Part shown: piece by piece, positions 11,649-23,909 of the stretch | Numbering within the stretch: position 1 is the stretch's first letter | Layout: each line of letters opens with the position of its first letter | Assembly: GCA_015039315.1 (NCBI GenBank) | Contig: WIDE01000084.1 | Location: forward strand, 62,001 to 126,000 | Source of the DNA: Clavulina sp. PMI_390 | Taxonomy: Eukaryota; Basidiomycota; Agaricomycetes; Cantharellales; Hydnaceae | DNA length: 64,000 nucleotides | Direction of reading: 5' to 3' | Position numbers and translations under genes: made by a program | The notes under the pieces: model-generated | Seen by the model: the letters and a program-made list of their open reading frames with translations, nothing else | What the model was told of the DNA's origin: nothing | Database searches by the model: none

Positions 11649-12688
11649 TATTGATACTTGTTCGCTACTCCCTTATCTATGTTCTGTGTCCCAAATCAAT
11701 GCTCTCCAACCTCCCCATCTGCGATGCCCTATTCTTCTTGGTCCCCGTGTACTTTTCTTCCCCCGCTTTCTTGTTGTTTATCCTATTGATTCAACTTGTC
11801 ATTCTCTTTTTTTTTTTCCTCTTGCTCGTTGCAAATTTCTCTCCCCGGCTGGCATGTTTTGCTCTGAAGTTCTGTTGTCGTGTTATTAGATCAACAAAAA
11901 CAATCAACACTACTGGCATGTCAGCTTGGGTATAGTGCGATCTGGAAGGATGCGGCAATCCGCCTGATCATCAGTGGCTCGAGTCTAGTTGATAGCCACT
12001 GACTTGGCCGCGTTTATCATCACTCTACTGGATGGTACAGCAGCCTTAAGACAATGTTCACTATACTCTCAGGTCTCCATCGCTTGACTACTACTCACGC
12101 CGCTATGTTCTCTGGCGCTCCTAATTCCTTGCGATCTATACAACAATCTCTAGAATCATGGAATGCTATACAAATTGATATTGGTGCTCACTTCTTCTAC
12201 CACCTACGATGTTTCTTCTTCTTGGCATCTGTATATACTTTCTTGGCATTGATTGTCATAACCTCGTCCCCGACAATTGTTTCGGAGCATATTGCCGATG
12301 GTGGCTCTCAACGGCGTTCTATTGCTGCAGGATCAACACTTGCAATCAAAACTTCATATACTAATCCACAATTCGAAATAGCGCAGAATTCGAGCCAAGC
12401 ATTGCGATGCGTGTGCCAAACAAACTTGCTGAGCTCTACGGGACTCCACAACAGCGCACACACAATTATGATATTGAGAAGCAGCATCACGACTGCAGCC
12501 AGATAGGCACTAAGAACACCACGAAGAGAGCAAAGTACGGTAATAGCAAGATGATGGTATCGCTAACAATGATTGTCCGGGAATCGCAAAGGAAAACAGC
12601 AGAAAAAATTATAAAGAGGGAAAGGTGGTAACGAAGCAAGATGTCCCCCGAATCGTCCAACGTTCAAATGAAGAAATAGCAGCAGTAA
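11649..12688. other. Intergenic region between CHS7 and the pseudokinase gene
   Basis: 1040 bp between convergent stops. No reading frame has splice sites and protein-like composition. A T-rich run at about 11809-11820 fits a 3' UTR. Around 12148-12185 a short stretch resembles the last CHS7 exon (CTCTAGAATCATGG, then TTGATATTG). It may be a decayed copy but is too short to be sure. Confidence 0.4.
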
Positions 12689-14957
12689 CTAGCGGTTAGA
12701 TCGTGAGGCTTGTGAGCTGGAGACGCGCCGTCTCCTCTGCCATTGGAAAGGCACAAGCCTCACTCTCCGAGTCTCTAACGTTTGGCCTGGAGCGAGAGCT
12801 CCTATTTCCCCATTATGTCAGTGATTGAAACAGGGAAGCAATCAATGTGCATCAATGTTTCGTACCTTCGGGGGATGGTGGTAATTCAAGAGTGGTAATG
12901 TAATAACCACCGTCGGTGGCTTCTCGATTTCCTGCGTTGAGTCCATAGCCGGCGGCAGAGGGACCGCCATTTTCGGGCTGTAAATACGAAAAGGGGTCAG
13001 TGGATATAGTGAGAGCGGTTTGAGGTAGCAGCATACCGGTGCAGTGCACTCAGCCTTGTTCTCAACGCAATGATCGCATGGCGCGTCGTCAGTAGCTCTC
13101 CTGCATTCCGTGCTCTATGAAAGTCAACGTTAATTGATATGCTGAGGGCTAGACTTTATCGTTTGGAAATCGGAGGGACTTACTCGATGCGCATCAAGAC
13201 AACCCTGGCACGCAGGACGATTCTCGAGCTTCATAATCCTTGATGCTACGTCGGCGGTGCTTGGGCGTTGGTCTGGTTTTGTGCTCCACATCTCCTTGAG
13301 GATACCATAAAGCTCAGCCAAATCTTCGTCATACAGGTTACCACCTGATGCAGGGAGACGGTGTTCTTCCAGTTGAGGGGCAGGTGGGCGTTCACCGCTA
13401 ATAACAGCTCGAATGATGGAAGCGGGAGAGATGAGATCGGGATGTGATGAAGTGTGGAAGGGTTGAATGAGGGTGATGAAGTGGTAGAAGGTCATGGCGA
13501 GGGAGTAAACATCTGCTGCTAAGCTCAGAGAGACCTCAAGATGAGACGCATGTGACCGAACGGTCCCATCAGGGAGAGTCTTTGGCGGCATCATCAGTTC
13601 TGGAGCTTGATACCGGGGAGAAAAGCCGGCAATACGCTCGTCGATTGATTTGATAGCCTCCATCCGAACTCGAGTAATGCCAAGATCACGGATGACAGGG
13701 TCGCCATCGCTGTTGATCAGGATATTCCTCTAGGAGAGTGGAAAGTTTAGAGAAGCCACCAAAACATGTGGGCTTGTACTCACTGGTTGCACGGAGCCGT
13801 GGATGATTGGTGGATCCAAGGAGTGGAGGTATTGCATACCATCAATGGTCCCCCGTAGCTAGAATGAATGTGAGATGTAGTAGATTTGGGGGCACGAACG
13901 CGCTCACAATACGTAGGAGGTCGACAGGATGCGACTCGAGGTACATGGAAGCAATGCCGTTCGGCATCCAGGGCGTAACGACAGCCATCGGTCTGTCCGC
14001 CTCGCTGAAGACGCCCGTCAGACGGAGGATGTTTTGATGATTGAGCTGCCGATTCGCGATTATCTCTCTCCGAATGATCTACGACATCACATCAGCACCA
14101 GTGATTTACACGGTAGTCGAGAATAGGAATACCTTTTGCAGATGCTCAGGGGACATTTCGGAGGGGAACCAGAAATCTCTAACGGCAACTTCGTCTCGAT
14201 TGTGGGTTCCAACCCAAATTTCTGCTTCCCCACCATACGCTCGCCGCGTTGTTCGCTTGACTCCAACAAGCCAATACGATGCAGGAAGCTCGCCGGAAGC
14301 ATCACTTAAATCACGGAGGAGGTTGAGGATGCCCGCTCGGTTGGTTACCTCGTGGGGGCTATCGAGCTCCTATGACGAGGAAAGAATATGAGATGTAGTT
14401 TGTAACCAACAGACAGGGCCGTACCTCCTGTATGAGACTGAGCAGGGCAGCAGCCTCCTGGCCTCGGAGTCGCATAGCATGGCCAAGAAGGTTGGGATAT
14501 TCTACGATCCTATTCAACACTTTTGTCCGCACAACCTTGTGATTGGCATGCCATCCAAAGCTAGGAAGCATACGGGGATCCCAGTATGGGAGGAGTTTCT
14601 TGTATTTCTTATATGCGCGGAAGATGTAGTCGAAATATTCTTCCACGGCAATCGAGGCCCACAAGGAATGTTGCCGTCGGTTACGAGGATTCCTTGGGAA
14701 GGAGGAAGGTTATACAGGCAGAGAGACGCGCAAGCTAGCCATACTCACAATTTATCAGTCATTGAATTTACTTTCGCCAGGAGATCCTCGTAGTCTCTCT
14801 GGAGCTTCCAAATATACTCCATGGACACTGGTTGTGATGTCTCGGACCCATCGGCATTTTCGGGCGGAGGCAAAGGCGGAGGGAGATTCTGGAAGGCTTT
14901 AAGAGCTCGCCCCCTTCTAATTACGGAGACGGCAAGAGAGCGAAATCGGTTAAGCAT
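12689..14957 (-). CDS. Pseudokinase with C-terminal Zn(II)2Cys6-like motif
   Basis: Nine exons (14957-14749, 14692-14425, 14369-14133, 14078-13908, 13858-13784, 13729-13184, 13114-13037, 12977-12866, 12801-12689) give 602 aa. Residues about 1-160 are helical and unrecognised. Residues about 190-470 follow a protein kinase fold: REIIANRQLNHQNILRLTGV (helix C), TPWMPNGIASMYLESHP (hinge), SPRYQAPEL (APE), DVYSLAMTFYHFI (helix F). Key catalytic residues are missing. The VAIK lysine is Arg223 (VAVR), HRD is HGS at 315-317 with no Asp or Lys in the loop, and DFG is DLG at 335-337. The Gly-rich loop is GGEAEIWVG. Immediately after the kinase lobe are six cysteines at 494, 497, 506, 515, 518 and 525 (ACQGCLDAHR, PCDHCVENKAEC), spaced C-X2-C-X8-C-X8-C-X2-C-X6-C, like a basidiomycete zinc cluster. 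It is probably a scaffold or regulator rather than an enzyme. Role unknown. Confidence 0.8.
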
Positions 14958-17449
14958 ATTGCTAGAGGGTCCAAGGGTGGGATGTGGGGGGTGAGGGGCG
15001 AGGGGCCTAGTATAAGTGCGAGGAGTTGAGAAGGGCGGTTACACGAAATCGAGGAGGGTTGAAGGGGGGTTCTAGGCTCACAGAAGGAGTCGCAAGAAAT
15101 AAGCAAGGTGTAGAGAACAAAGCTTGGTGACAGAGAGGGGAGACGCTAGATGCACAGCTCTCAGACGACGCTGGACCGCCTAGGCTGCTGATGAAATGTT
15201 GAATGGAAATGAAAGCGCTGCAGGTGAAGAGAGAAGGCAACTCCTACGCCTTCATCAACCCCCAAGTCCAAGTTAATGCGAGGAGAGAAATAGCGCCCTT
15301 GCACCCCGCCGGGTTACGTCAGCTTGGGCTGGGTTGACGCACAACAAGCATAAACACTGCACGCACTGTGCATCCACATCCCGTTCTCCGATTTTCTTGA
15401 TGCTACCGGGTGTGAGACGGCCAAGAACGGCATCGAATACCCCGAGTATAGCTACAAGTTCCATGAATCTGATCATTCCAACATCAGAATCTGATCAGAG
15501 GCCTGTTAGCCCTGACGATGGCGATGCACAGCCATCATGCTTGCTAGGCGATTTCGTGCCTAGCTCCAATGCCTTCAACGCCCCCCCAAAAGGCGACCTC
15601 TCTCCTGGATACTAGACCTTCTCACTGGACTATTTCTTTTGCTGCCATATGCCGCAAAGCGAACAAACTCTTCCTAAGCACAGCTCGTACCTTTAGGCTA
15701 GGATCGATCGAACCAGGACCCTGCATCAGCCTGATTTATGGAATTATCCGGGTATTTGAATCCTGATCTGGTTGCGCTTTGCGGTGTTAATAAACTCACA
15801 ATTTGCAGGGAATTTAGCTCGCCCCCTTGCAGTCTCCCCACCGCTTCACAGTTGAGAAGTCGCATCGGCGTTAGGATTCGTCTTTGATACGGCATCTGGT
15901 CTATCCTTTGATCTGTAAGCATATGAGATTATGCCCAAAGGCTCTGGAGTCCGATCTTGGCCTGCTCACGAGTGCGTTGTGTTATCAGTACGCGAGGCAG
16001 TCATTTCTAGGCTTTCGATCCCTCTCCGCACCATTCTATGACACATGGTTCAGAGACTTCAGATCAAATCCTATGGTGTAGCCCATTCCCAGAAAGTTGT
16101 CTCATGGCCATTCGCTGTCACGGCAATTACGGCAAGGCAAGTCAGCCACTGCCTCTCACCCTGTGAGTCATACTTTGATTCTCCTTGGCACCGATTGGCT
16201 TAGTATCCGGACATGGTATAGGATTCATAATATGTCGATATCAAGATTGCTTAGCCTTCGGAACAGGTTTACGGTTTGGTCGCGTAGAATTGATTGAATG
16301 CTCAGCACGATTCCGATCTTGGGCAGTACTAATTGCCACGGGATGAGCCTCATCCACAGTGCCAAGCGAGAAGTCCGCTCCGAGGCTTCCTAATCATGTC
16401 TTTGTACATAATCTTTCAGTGACACGCAGAATGCGTTATCCGTCAATCCTCCTAGCCTTATCGCGCCGGGGTTGATTCGGTCATTCGGATCCTCCTAGCT
16501 GTATCTTACTTCGCCATACTGCTTTGGGATGCCAACCATCTCTACCACGACTGGTCGCTTTACCGCTGGATTGGGTGCTAAGGCCCGCCGAAGCATGGTG
16601 GTAGTGGCGACCCTGAGCACTCGAGCATCTGGTCTGTTCTCACTGTCTGACATCTGACTCCTATCAACTTGAGCTTCATTATCCTATCGTGGGGTAAACA
16701 CGAGGAAGCAACGAGGTTCGTTATCTACGATCAGGGTAGAGCGGATTCAGAATGTTGACAGATGCCGCATGATCCTTTTGTCTCATTTGCACAGACCCCT
16801 AACTGTCGGTCACCTTTTCTACAGAGAAGATTTTCTGGGTGCGAAATTTTACAAAGAATAAAGGCGAGAACGTTGCCTCTACCTAAAGATCTTGTGGTGT
16901 TTCATATGCGAAATGAAGATCTGGTGCCCGGTGTGTCCGGTGGTGACCTATGGGCCCGTGCACAGGTTTTCCTTGCATGTCGGCGGATGATGTACGTAGA
17001 ATAGAGGAGAGTGTCCTCGGCTAATGGAAATTTTCACCTCTATTCAATCATTGAAGGGAAACTTTATAGCGAAGATTGGACGCGGTGTCGCTCAGGAGAG
17101 CTGGGTGGCCCGGTTGCCCAAGGTGGGATAGCCTTGTACGTTTGCTGGCAGAGTGGGCCCCCATTCTGGGTTGATTGAACCAGAATGCGGAGAAAGACAA
17201 TATCCACGTGGCTCCACAGACGCTCGATGGCCCTGCGCGCGTCTCTGGGCGGAGCGAGAGCATTATATACATATATGATTGAGGGCTAGAAAAGGTGATC
17301 TCTCCTGAGTGGTGTTCTGAGAGCCTCCGCGTGGCTGTGCCGTCAATACATCGTGTGCCACACCCTCCTCGCATATACATGAGGCCGCTCCTTTGGCTCT
17401 CCTCCAGGCCACCTTCCGCCTCCCACCACAACGTCCAATCCTCGAATCG
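14958..17449. other. Gene-poor stretch before the MATH-BTB gene
   Basis: About 2.5 kb with only short reading frames in all six frames and no recognisable protein or RNA gene. It must include the pseudokinase promoter (near 15000) and the MATH-BTB promoter. An AT-rich patch near 17264-17277 (TTATATACATATAT) lies about 180 bp upstream of the MATH-BTB start and could serve as a core promoter. Confidence 0.4.
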
Positions 17450-20328
17450 ATGGAGGCTCTAGAATATTCAGAAAGCTCGACCATCACGTTTGAGTGGACG
17501 CTCAAGGGCCTCAAGAACCTCTTCGATTCCTCCAAGGGGGACACGAAGAGCAAGGTCTGCAAGAGTGTCAAGTTTGGCGGAGGGTGTGTTGCGTCTTCGT
17601 TGCGCTGCACTGCCTGAGCTTATTTCTTCCCCCAATAGTCGATGGCAGGTTCTCTTCTATCCTAACAGGTCGGTCGCACATCTTGCCGTCGTCATAGAGC
17701 GGCTACTAACTCCCCCGCATGGGTTCAACACTCTCACAGTGGCCACGAAGGCGGGTTTGTTTCGCTGTACCTCTCATGCGAGCCGACTGAAGACGAAAAG
17801 GAGCGTGCGGTCGATGCAAAGTATGTCGTAATGATCTGCTATATGTTGCTGGCACTGTTGTTGTTGTTAACCTCTTCGCCAATTCATCTCCGTAGATGGG
17901 TCCGGGAGGGCCTCTTCAAGTTCAGCTTTGAGTTACGCAAGTGTGTCCCCGCTCTTCTCCTCTTCCCTTACTACTCCATCAATCAGATCACTCAACTGGT
18001 TGATCCTCTAGTGTGAACAGAGGCACGCTCAGTCCCCAGAAGGAGGCTCCCGATCACGCCTTCTCGTACAAGACCGCAAACTGGGGTTGGGCGCAGTTTG
18101 CAAAAAGAGACACAGTCTTCTATAGCTCTAACATCGTCAGGCACGTCGATGCCTTCCTCATTATCTGCAATATCACCGCCGCCCCAGTTGCTCCATCGCC
18201 CATGCCACCCGTCCCCGTCAAGTCTGTACCGCGCTCCTTGATGGATTCCATCGGGAGCATGCTCGATGACCCGACGTACTCTGACGTACAATTCGTCCTG
18301 CCAGCCCGGCGGGGTCGGGACGGAAGAGCAAGGCCTGCGCGGAGCATCTTTGCAGCCAAACGAATCCTACAGCGAGTCGAGTATTTTGACCTCAGTGAGT
18401 TACGTGCTTAATGAGGCCCCTGATTCACGTTCTCATGCGGGCTCTGTTATTAGTGTTCTCCTCCGGATTCGCAGAGGGTGCGGCGTCACCTGCTCCCTCT
18501 ACCGTCAATGGGTACGCCCCATCTGACCACATCTCAATCTCGGTGGTCGATCAACGCGAGAATGACGAGGATGGTTATTTCGTGAGTATTTTTTTTGGAG
18601 TAAATCGCCGTATTTTGTGAAACCGTGTCTAACCTGTCATCTAGGACTATGATGTCGCGCCGTTTGACGACTCGGACCAGTCAGATGAGGAGCCAGATGA
18701 CATGGAAGGTCGCTCACTTGATCGAGGAAACGCGGACACTCCTGTAGGCGAATCATTCAAGCCACTCCGCACACCTTCCCCTCCAACACCGTCTCAGCGC
18801 CGTCTTGCTCGAGACTCTATGCTGTCGTTGATGAGTGGAACAACCGCCGCGACTCCTTACGACCCAGCCAACGACGATTCCAACGATGCCAGACAAGATT
18901 TGGGCGAGGGGTCTCTCTCAATGGATCCCAGCACTACGGTTGTGGAAGCTAGTCTAATAGGGGAGGCGGCTTATCCATCACCACCTGGTGCCGCTCGCCG
19001 GGGCGGTTCTCCTCTGACGCGTCAACAGGATGTTGACCCAGCTTTGACAGCTCCACTTCCCGGATCACCGCCGTCAAGGGGCTCGCCTTCAAACCGCGGT
19101 GGATCCGACAATCTAAATGCGGCACGTCGAGACTCACCGTCTCCTGGTCGTAACCAAGTCTCAGGAGCAGCCACGTATAATAATAAGGATGGGCGGCGTT
19201 CTGGTTCGACTACGTCGCCGAGCGTGTCTACTGCCCGGCAATCGCCACCACAGAAACACCTGACCACCTCAACGCGAGCGCCGCCGCTTGAGAAGACGCT
19301 GCCTGGTCCTCGCAAGACCAAGGTAGTAGTCAAGGAGTGTGAATATGCGACGTACTACGCCGTGTTGTATTATGTGAGCCCGTCTAGTTTGTCACTCAGA
19401 CACCGTTTCATATCGTATTCATATCGCTTTGTTCTCCTAGCTGTATACGGACGCGATCGTCTTTTGCCCGCTCACGTCTGAATTCCTGACCCGCGCCAAT
19501 ACCTCGCTCCCTTCATCTCCTCGGACTCGCACATCTCCACCTCCCAACTCGAACGCTCTCGCTTTCCGCAATGGGTCTAATAGTCTTCATTTGATGACAT
19601 CTGGAAATACCCCCTCATTCGCAAGTTTCCCATCCACACCATTCAGTAGCGCATTCGGTTCCACGCAGTCGCAGAGTGGATCGACAACGTACCAACAGTT
19701 CATGCCATCCCATGGACGTCAGCCCTCAGGTGGAGGATCGCACCAGTGGGGTCGCGAGTTGGGCGACGCTGTCCATAAATCGCGCCGTGAATGGGTGCGC
19801 TCGTGGATGGCGGCTAACCCAGGTCGACCGGCGCCTTGCTCAGCAAAGGCCTGCTACCGTCTGGCAGACAGTGCGTCTTCCTTCATACATTTCTCTTTAT
19901 TGACCTTCTTGGCGGCTTACCCTCTACATTTGTTATTAGAACTGGGCTTGACAGAGTTGCGGGCGAGAGCATTCCACCATATCGTGAAAAGCCTGACTGT
20001 CTCGAACGTTCCGTATGAAGTGTTCTCATCTTTCTCTGCCACCTTTGAGGAGGTCCGAAAGGTTAGTCCATATTCCCCACCCCCTGTGACATCCCTTAAT
20101 GTGATTCCTTACTTGTTTCTCGTTCAGGTCCAGGTCGACTTCTTCCTTGCCAACTGGTCACAGATCAAGACGAGCGAGGCGATGAGGAACGTCTTCCAGC
20201 AAATTCGGTTGGGACGCCACCCTGGCTTTGAGGAGGTCTGGCCATTGATCATTATGAACCTGGAATATAATCCTCGCCCTTCGAATGAGAATGGCCAAGA
20301 CGGTGGCCGGGAAGGGGTGGGTTTCTGA
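17450..20328 (+). CDS. MATH-BTB domain protein with long BTB insertions
   Basis: Ten exons (17450-17583, 17639-17668, 17740-17820, 17896-17940, 18012-18394, 18454-18581, 18645-19373, 19441-19870, 19940-20061, 20128-20328) give 760 aa. Residues about 1-160 form a MATH/TRAF-like domain (TFEWTLKGLKNLF, GGRWQVLFYPNSGHEGGFVS, TANWGWAQFAKRD). A BTB domain begins with DDPTYSDVQFVL and FAAKRILQRVEYFDLMFSSGF. It is then interrupted by an acidic and Ser/Pro-rich insert (about residues 275-495). The fold resumes at KVVVKECEYATYYAVLYYLYTD, breaks again for about 110 residues, and ends with the helical ACYRLADKLGLTELRARAF. MATH-BTB proteins are Cullin-3 substrate adaptors, and that role is inferred here. 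The start is chosen because the MATH strand begins directly after it. Confidence 0.82.
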
Positions 20329-20562
20329 GTGTCGACCAAAAATTTTACAATGTTTCACTTTTCTCCTTTCATGTAACCTCCATTCTATATACCCAAATTT
20401 CATCAATAATCCAATAACGATGCCAAGATCCTTCGTGCCATGTGGTCTGAAAAATCATATTCGTGTTCAAGGAGCCAATGTTGATTAGTTTGCGTCGAGG
20501 GCGGTGCCACCCCACACTGAATTCGCATCTTTATCCTCATTGGTTCGTGACTGGTTCTCAAT

Positions 20563-23500
20563 ATGCGAGGCGGACTCTCCCGGATACGGATCGCACAACA
20601 GGCCATCCGAAGACCATCGCCCACCCTCTTCACCCCCACACGTGTCTACGCCGTCGCTGCATTTTGCATAGGCGTCACCTCTCTTGCTGGCAGCCGCTAC
20701 ATTCACTGGAACTCCATGGCGTCTTCTGCACCACTCGACGCGAAGCTCAAAGCGCCTCGCGTCCCTCTGAAATGGGAGCACGATGTCGCATCGATCGAAT
20801 CGATCACGACCGCATGCATTGAGCGCTCGCGTGCCGTGCTCGACGAGGTCGCTGCCCTGCCCCCAGACCAATGCAACTTTGAGTCCGTCTTCGTCAAGCT
20901 AGCGCATGATGAAGGTGTTCTGGAGACCGAGACAGCGCCCCTGATGTTCTATCAGTACGTCTCGACGAATGACGCTCTGAGAGAAGCGTCGGTTGCTGCT
21001 GAAGTCCGCTTGAACGAGTTTGGCATTGAGAGTGGAATGCGTATTGATGTGTTCAAGGCTATCAAGGCTGCCAAGGAGAACATCGACAAGTCCGGAAAGA
21101 AGCTCACCGCTGAGGAGGAGCGCCTTGTTACCAAGATGGTTCTGGATGGCACTCGTAATGGTCTGGACTTGCCTGAAGCAACGCGAGACGAGGTCAAGCA
21201 GGTGTGTTGTGTCGGGACAATCTTTCGTTCCGTTCGTCAGTGTTATTAAATGGCCATCTCTCGTTACAACAGCTCAAGAAAGACCTCTCCAACACATGCA
21301 CCGAATTCTCTGTTAGTTCAATCTTGCGCGCCACATTGGCTCCCTCAGCACACCTCTTTGCTCAATGCCCATATCCCCTCGCATAGAAAAACTTCAATGA
21401 AGAGAAAGGCACTATCACATTTACTGAGGAGTGAGCAAATTCCACCTCAGAATATCTGATCATCTAACAAAGATTACATTATCAGAGAACTGGTGGGCGT
21501 CCCAGCCGATGTTGTAAAAGGATTCGCAGAGAAGCCTGCGGAGGATGGCAAGGGGAACGTTCGCGTCGTCACATTCAAAACTCCGGATATTGTGCCCATC
21601 GTAAGTATAACGATGCTCGGCGCTTTTAGTTTCTCACCTTTGCGCCAGTACTAACAGTTGCGTAATAGTACAAACATGCTCGCAACCCAGAAACCCGAAG
21701 AAAAACGCTCCAAGCTGCCGAAAGCAAGCTAGCCATCAACGTCCCTCTGTTTGAGAAGGCTCTACAGCTCCGTCGCCGCCTTGCCAAGCTCCAGCAATAC
21801 GAGAACTGGGCTGACTACATCGAGGAAGTTAAAATGATCAAGACGGGTCGCGCAGTAGTCGATGTACGCTAAGCATCAGTACTACCATCGAGCGCCCCTC
21901 AAACTGACAGCATCAATCTGTCTTAGTTCCTTGCTGATCTCCGACAGAAGCTGACTCCCCTTGGCGTCCGAGAGCGAGATGAGTTACTCAAGCTCAAGGC
22001 GGCCGAGCACGAGAAATACGGGTACCCGCCCAGCAATGAATTCTTCATCTGGTGACTAAAATCTCTTAGCCCGTGCAGGTTCATCTTCACGTTTGGAGGC
22101 TTACTCGTCTATCTAGGGACTACCGATACTACGACAACGCCTACGTGGAGAAGAACCTGGATCTCGATGACAATGCCATCAAGGAGTACTTCCCAGTCGA
22201 TGTCGTTGTTCCAGCTGTGCTTGACATCTACCAGGAGCTCCTTGGTGTCAAGTTCCGTGATGTGACGAACTCCACGAGCATCTGGCACCCCGGTATGTGC
22301 ACCAGTTTTCACTATCATGCCCTTCGTTTTGACAGCGGTACTCCTATATAACAGAGGTTCGCCACTTTGAGGTTTGGGAAGCTGGTGCCACGACAGAAAA
22401 GGAATTCATCGGCGATGTCTATCTTGACCTCTACCCTCGGGGTGAGACATACATCTTTTCGCCAATAGAAATCCTGCTGACCTATTCCTTGCAGAGAACA
22501 AGTACAGCCATGCTGCCGTCTGGGGCCTGATTCCAAGCTACATCAAAGAAGACGGTGCCATCCAGTATCCTCTAGCTGCAATGGTGGCAAATCTCGCCAA
22601 ACCAACCCCTGACCGACCTGCCCTCCTCCGGTACGATTTTGAGACATTGTTGCGTACCAACATAGCATTTGCTCATTCCTTCTACCGCTAGACACGATGA
22701 CGCGGTTACCTTCATGCACGAGATGGGTCATGTCTTCCATGGTATGCTATCGCGAGTGAAGTTCAGCCGATTCCACGGCACTTCGTAAGTCTATTTTGGC
22801 CATAGCCTGATCATTTTATACTGATATCGACTGCAAGCGTTGCGCGCGACTTCGTCGAGGCGCCTTCCCAAATGCTCGAGAATTGGTGCTGGGAGCCAGA
22901 AGTCCTCAAGAGGATCACCTCGCACTACAAGACCCAGGAAAAGATGAGCGATGAGCTCATCGCTAAGCTCATCAAGAGCCGATATGTAAACATTGCGCTC
23001 TTCTCGTTGAGGCAGTTGTTCTTCGGGACATTCGATATCAAGGTGCATACGGATACGACCATTGGTAAGCTTTCCTCGCTTCTGGATGATGTCAGGGCCC
23101 TAAAATAGGATCTATGCAGGTGCAGAGAATGTCGACTACTCAAAGATGTGGTGCGACCTCCGAGAGGAAGTATCACTCGTCAAGACTGGGGAGCAGATTA
23201 CTCCCGGTCAAGGTAGCTTCGGTCACATCATGGGCGGCTATGACGCAGGGTACTACGGGTACCTCTATTCCCAGGTAAGAACACCTCCATTTGGATGTGG
23301 AATCCGTTCGCCTGTTGACTTTGACTGACACTCGCTGGTGGTAGGTGTTCTCGGCCGACATGTATGCCACGGTCTTTGAGAAGGATCCCATGAGCCCAGC
23401 CTCAGGTATGTCATGAGGTGCGAAACTAAACATGACGGCTATTGATATTTCGGTCCGGCTTTCAGGGAAAAAGTATCGCCAGAACATTCTACTACCTGGT

Positions 23501-23670
23501 GGCAGCCGTGACGAGATGGACTCCCTGAAGGTATGCCAACTCTTAACCTTCCCCTTCTAGTTTGTAGGCTCACAATATATCTTTCGCAGGCCTTCCTCGG
23601 ACGTGCTCCGAACGCAGAGGCGTTCTTGAAATCAATTCTGGGAACCTCAGAAGTGAAATCATCTTTGTGA
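20563..23670 (+). CDS. PRD1: M3-family metallo-oligopeptidase (thimet oligopeptidase/saccharolysin)
   Basis: Zinc metallopeptidase of the M3 family that trims short peptides in cytosol and/or the mitochondrial intermembrane space. Fifteen exons: 20563-21201, 21273-21311, 21387-21430, 21486-21600, 21669-21863, 21927-22051, 22117-22292, 22355-22441, 22495-22630, 22692-22784, 22838-23064, 23120-23274, 23345-23405, 23466-23530, 23590-23670, giving 745 aa. The catalytic motif HEMGHVFHGML (HExxH) is encoded at about 22718-22750, followed by the third-ligand region DFVEAPSQMLENWCW. Other family marks are EKYGYPPSNEFFIWDYRYYD and GQGSFGHIMGGYDAGYYGYLYSQ. The first 50 residues are Arg/Ser-rich with a hydrophobic stretch (YAVAAFCIGVTSL), like a mitochondrial presequence. 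A second in-frame ATG at 20716 would give a cytosolic form. Confidence 0.93.
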
Positions 23671-23909
23671 TGCTGCTGTTGGCTCAGCACTCGCCCTCAA
23701 AAAATTTAATGCAATGTCCTTCGTATTCATACGCTTGTTTTAAAGAAATTCTACGCCAAAACCAATTTCTTTTTGCTGCAAACGATTCATCGAAGGAAAT
23801 GTGTCCGCTGGGAGTGGTCCTCACGTTTGAATGGGTGGCTATGAAGGGGCGCGTGTAAGCGCCCAGCGTCTCGCGTCACCCTTTGGACGTGTCACCGCGA
23901 ATCTCCACA

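Noticed and set aside
15690..15740. Sequence resembling a tRNA B-box on the minus strand
   Set aside because: No matching A-box, acceptor stem or anticodon arm could be folded around it.
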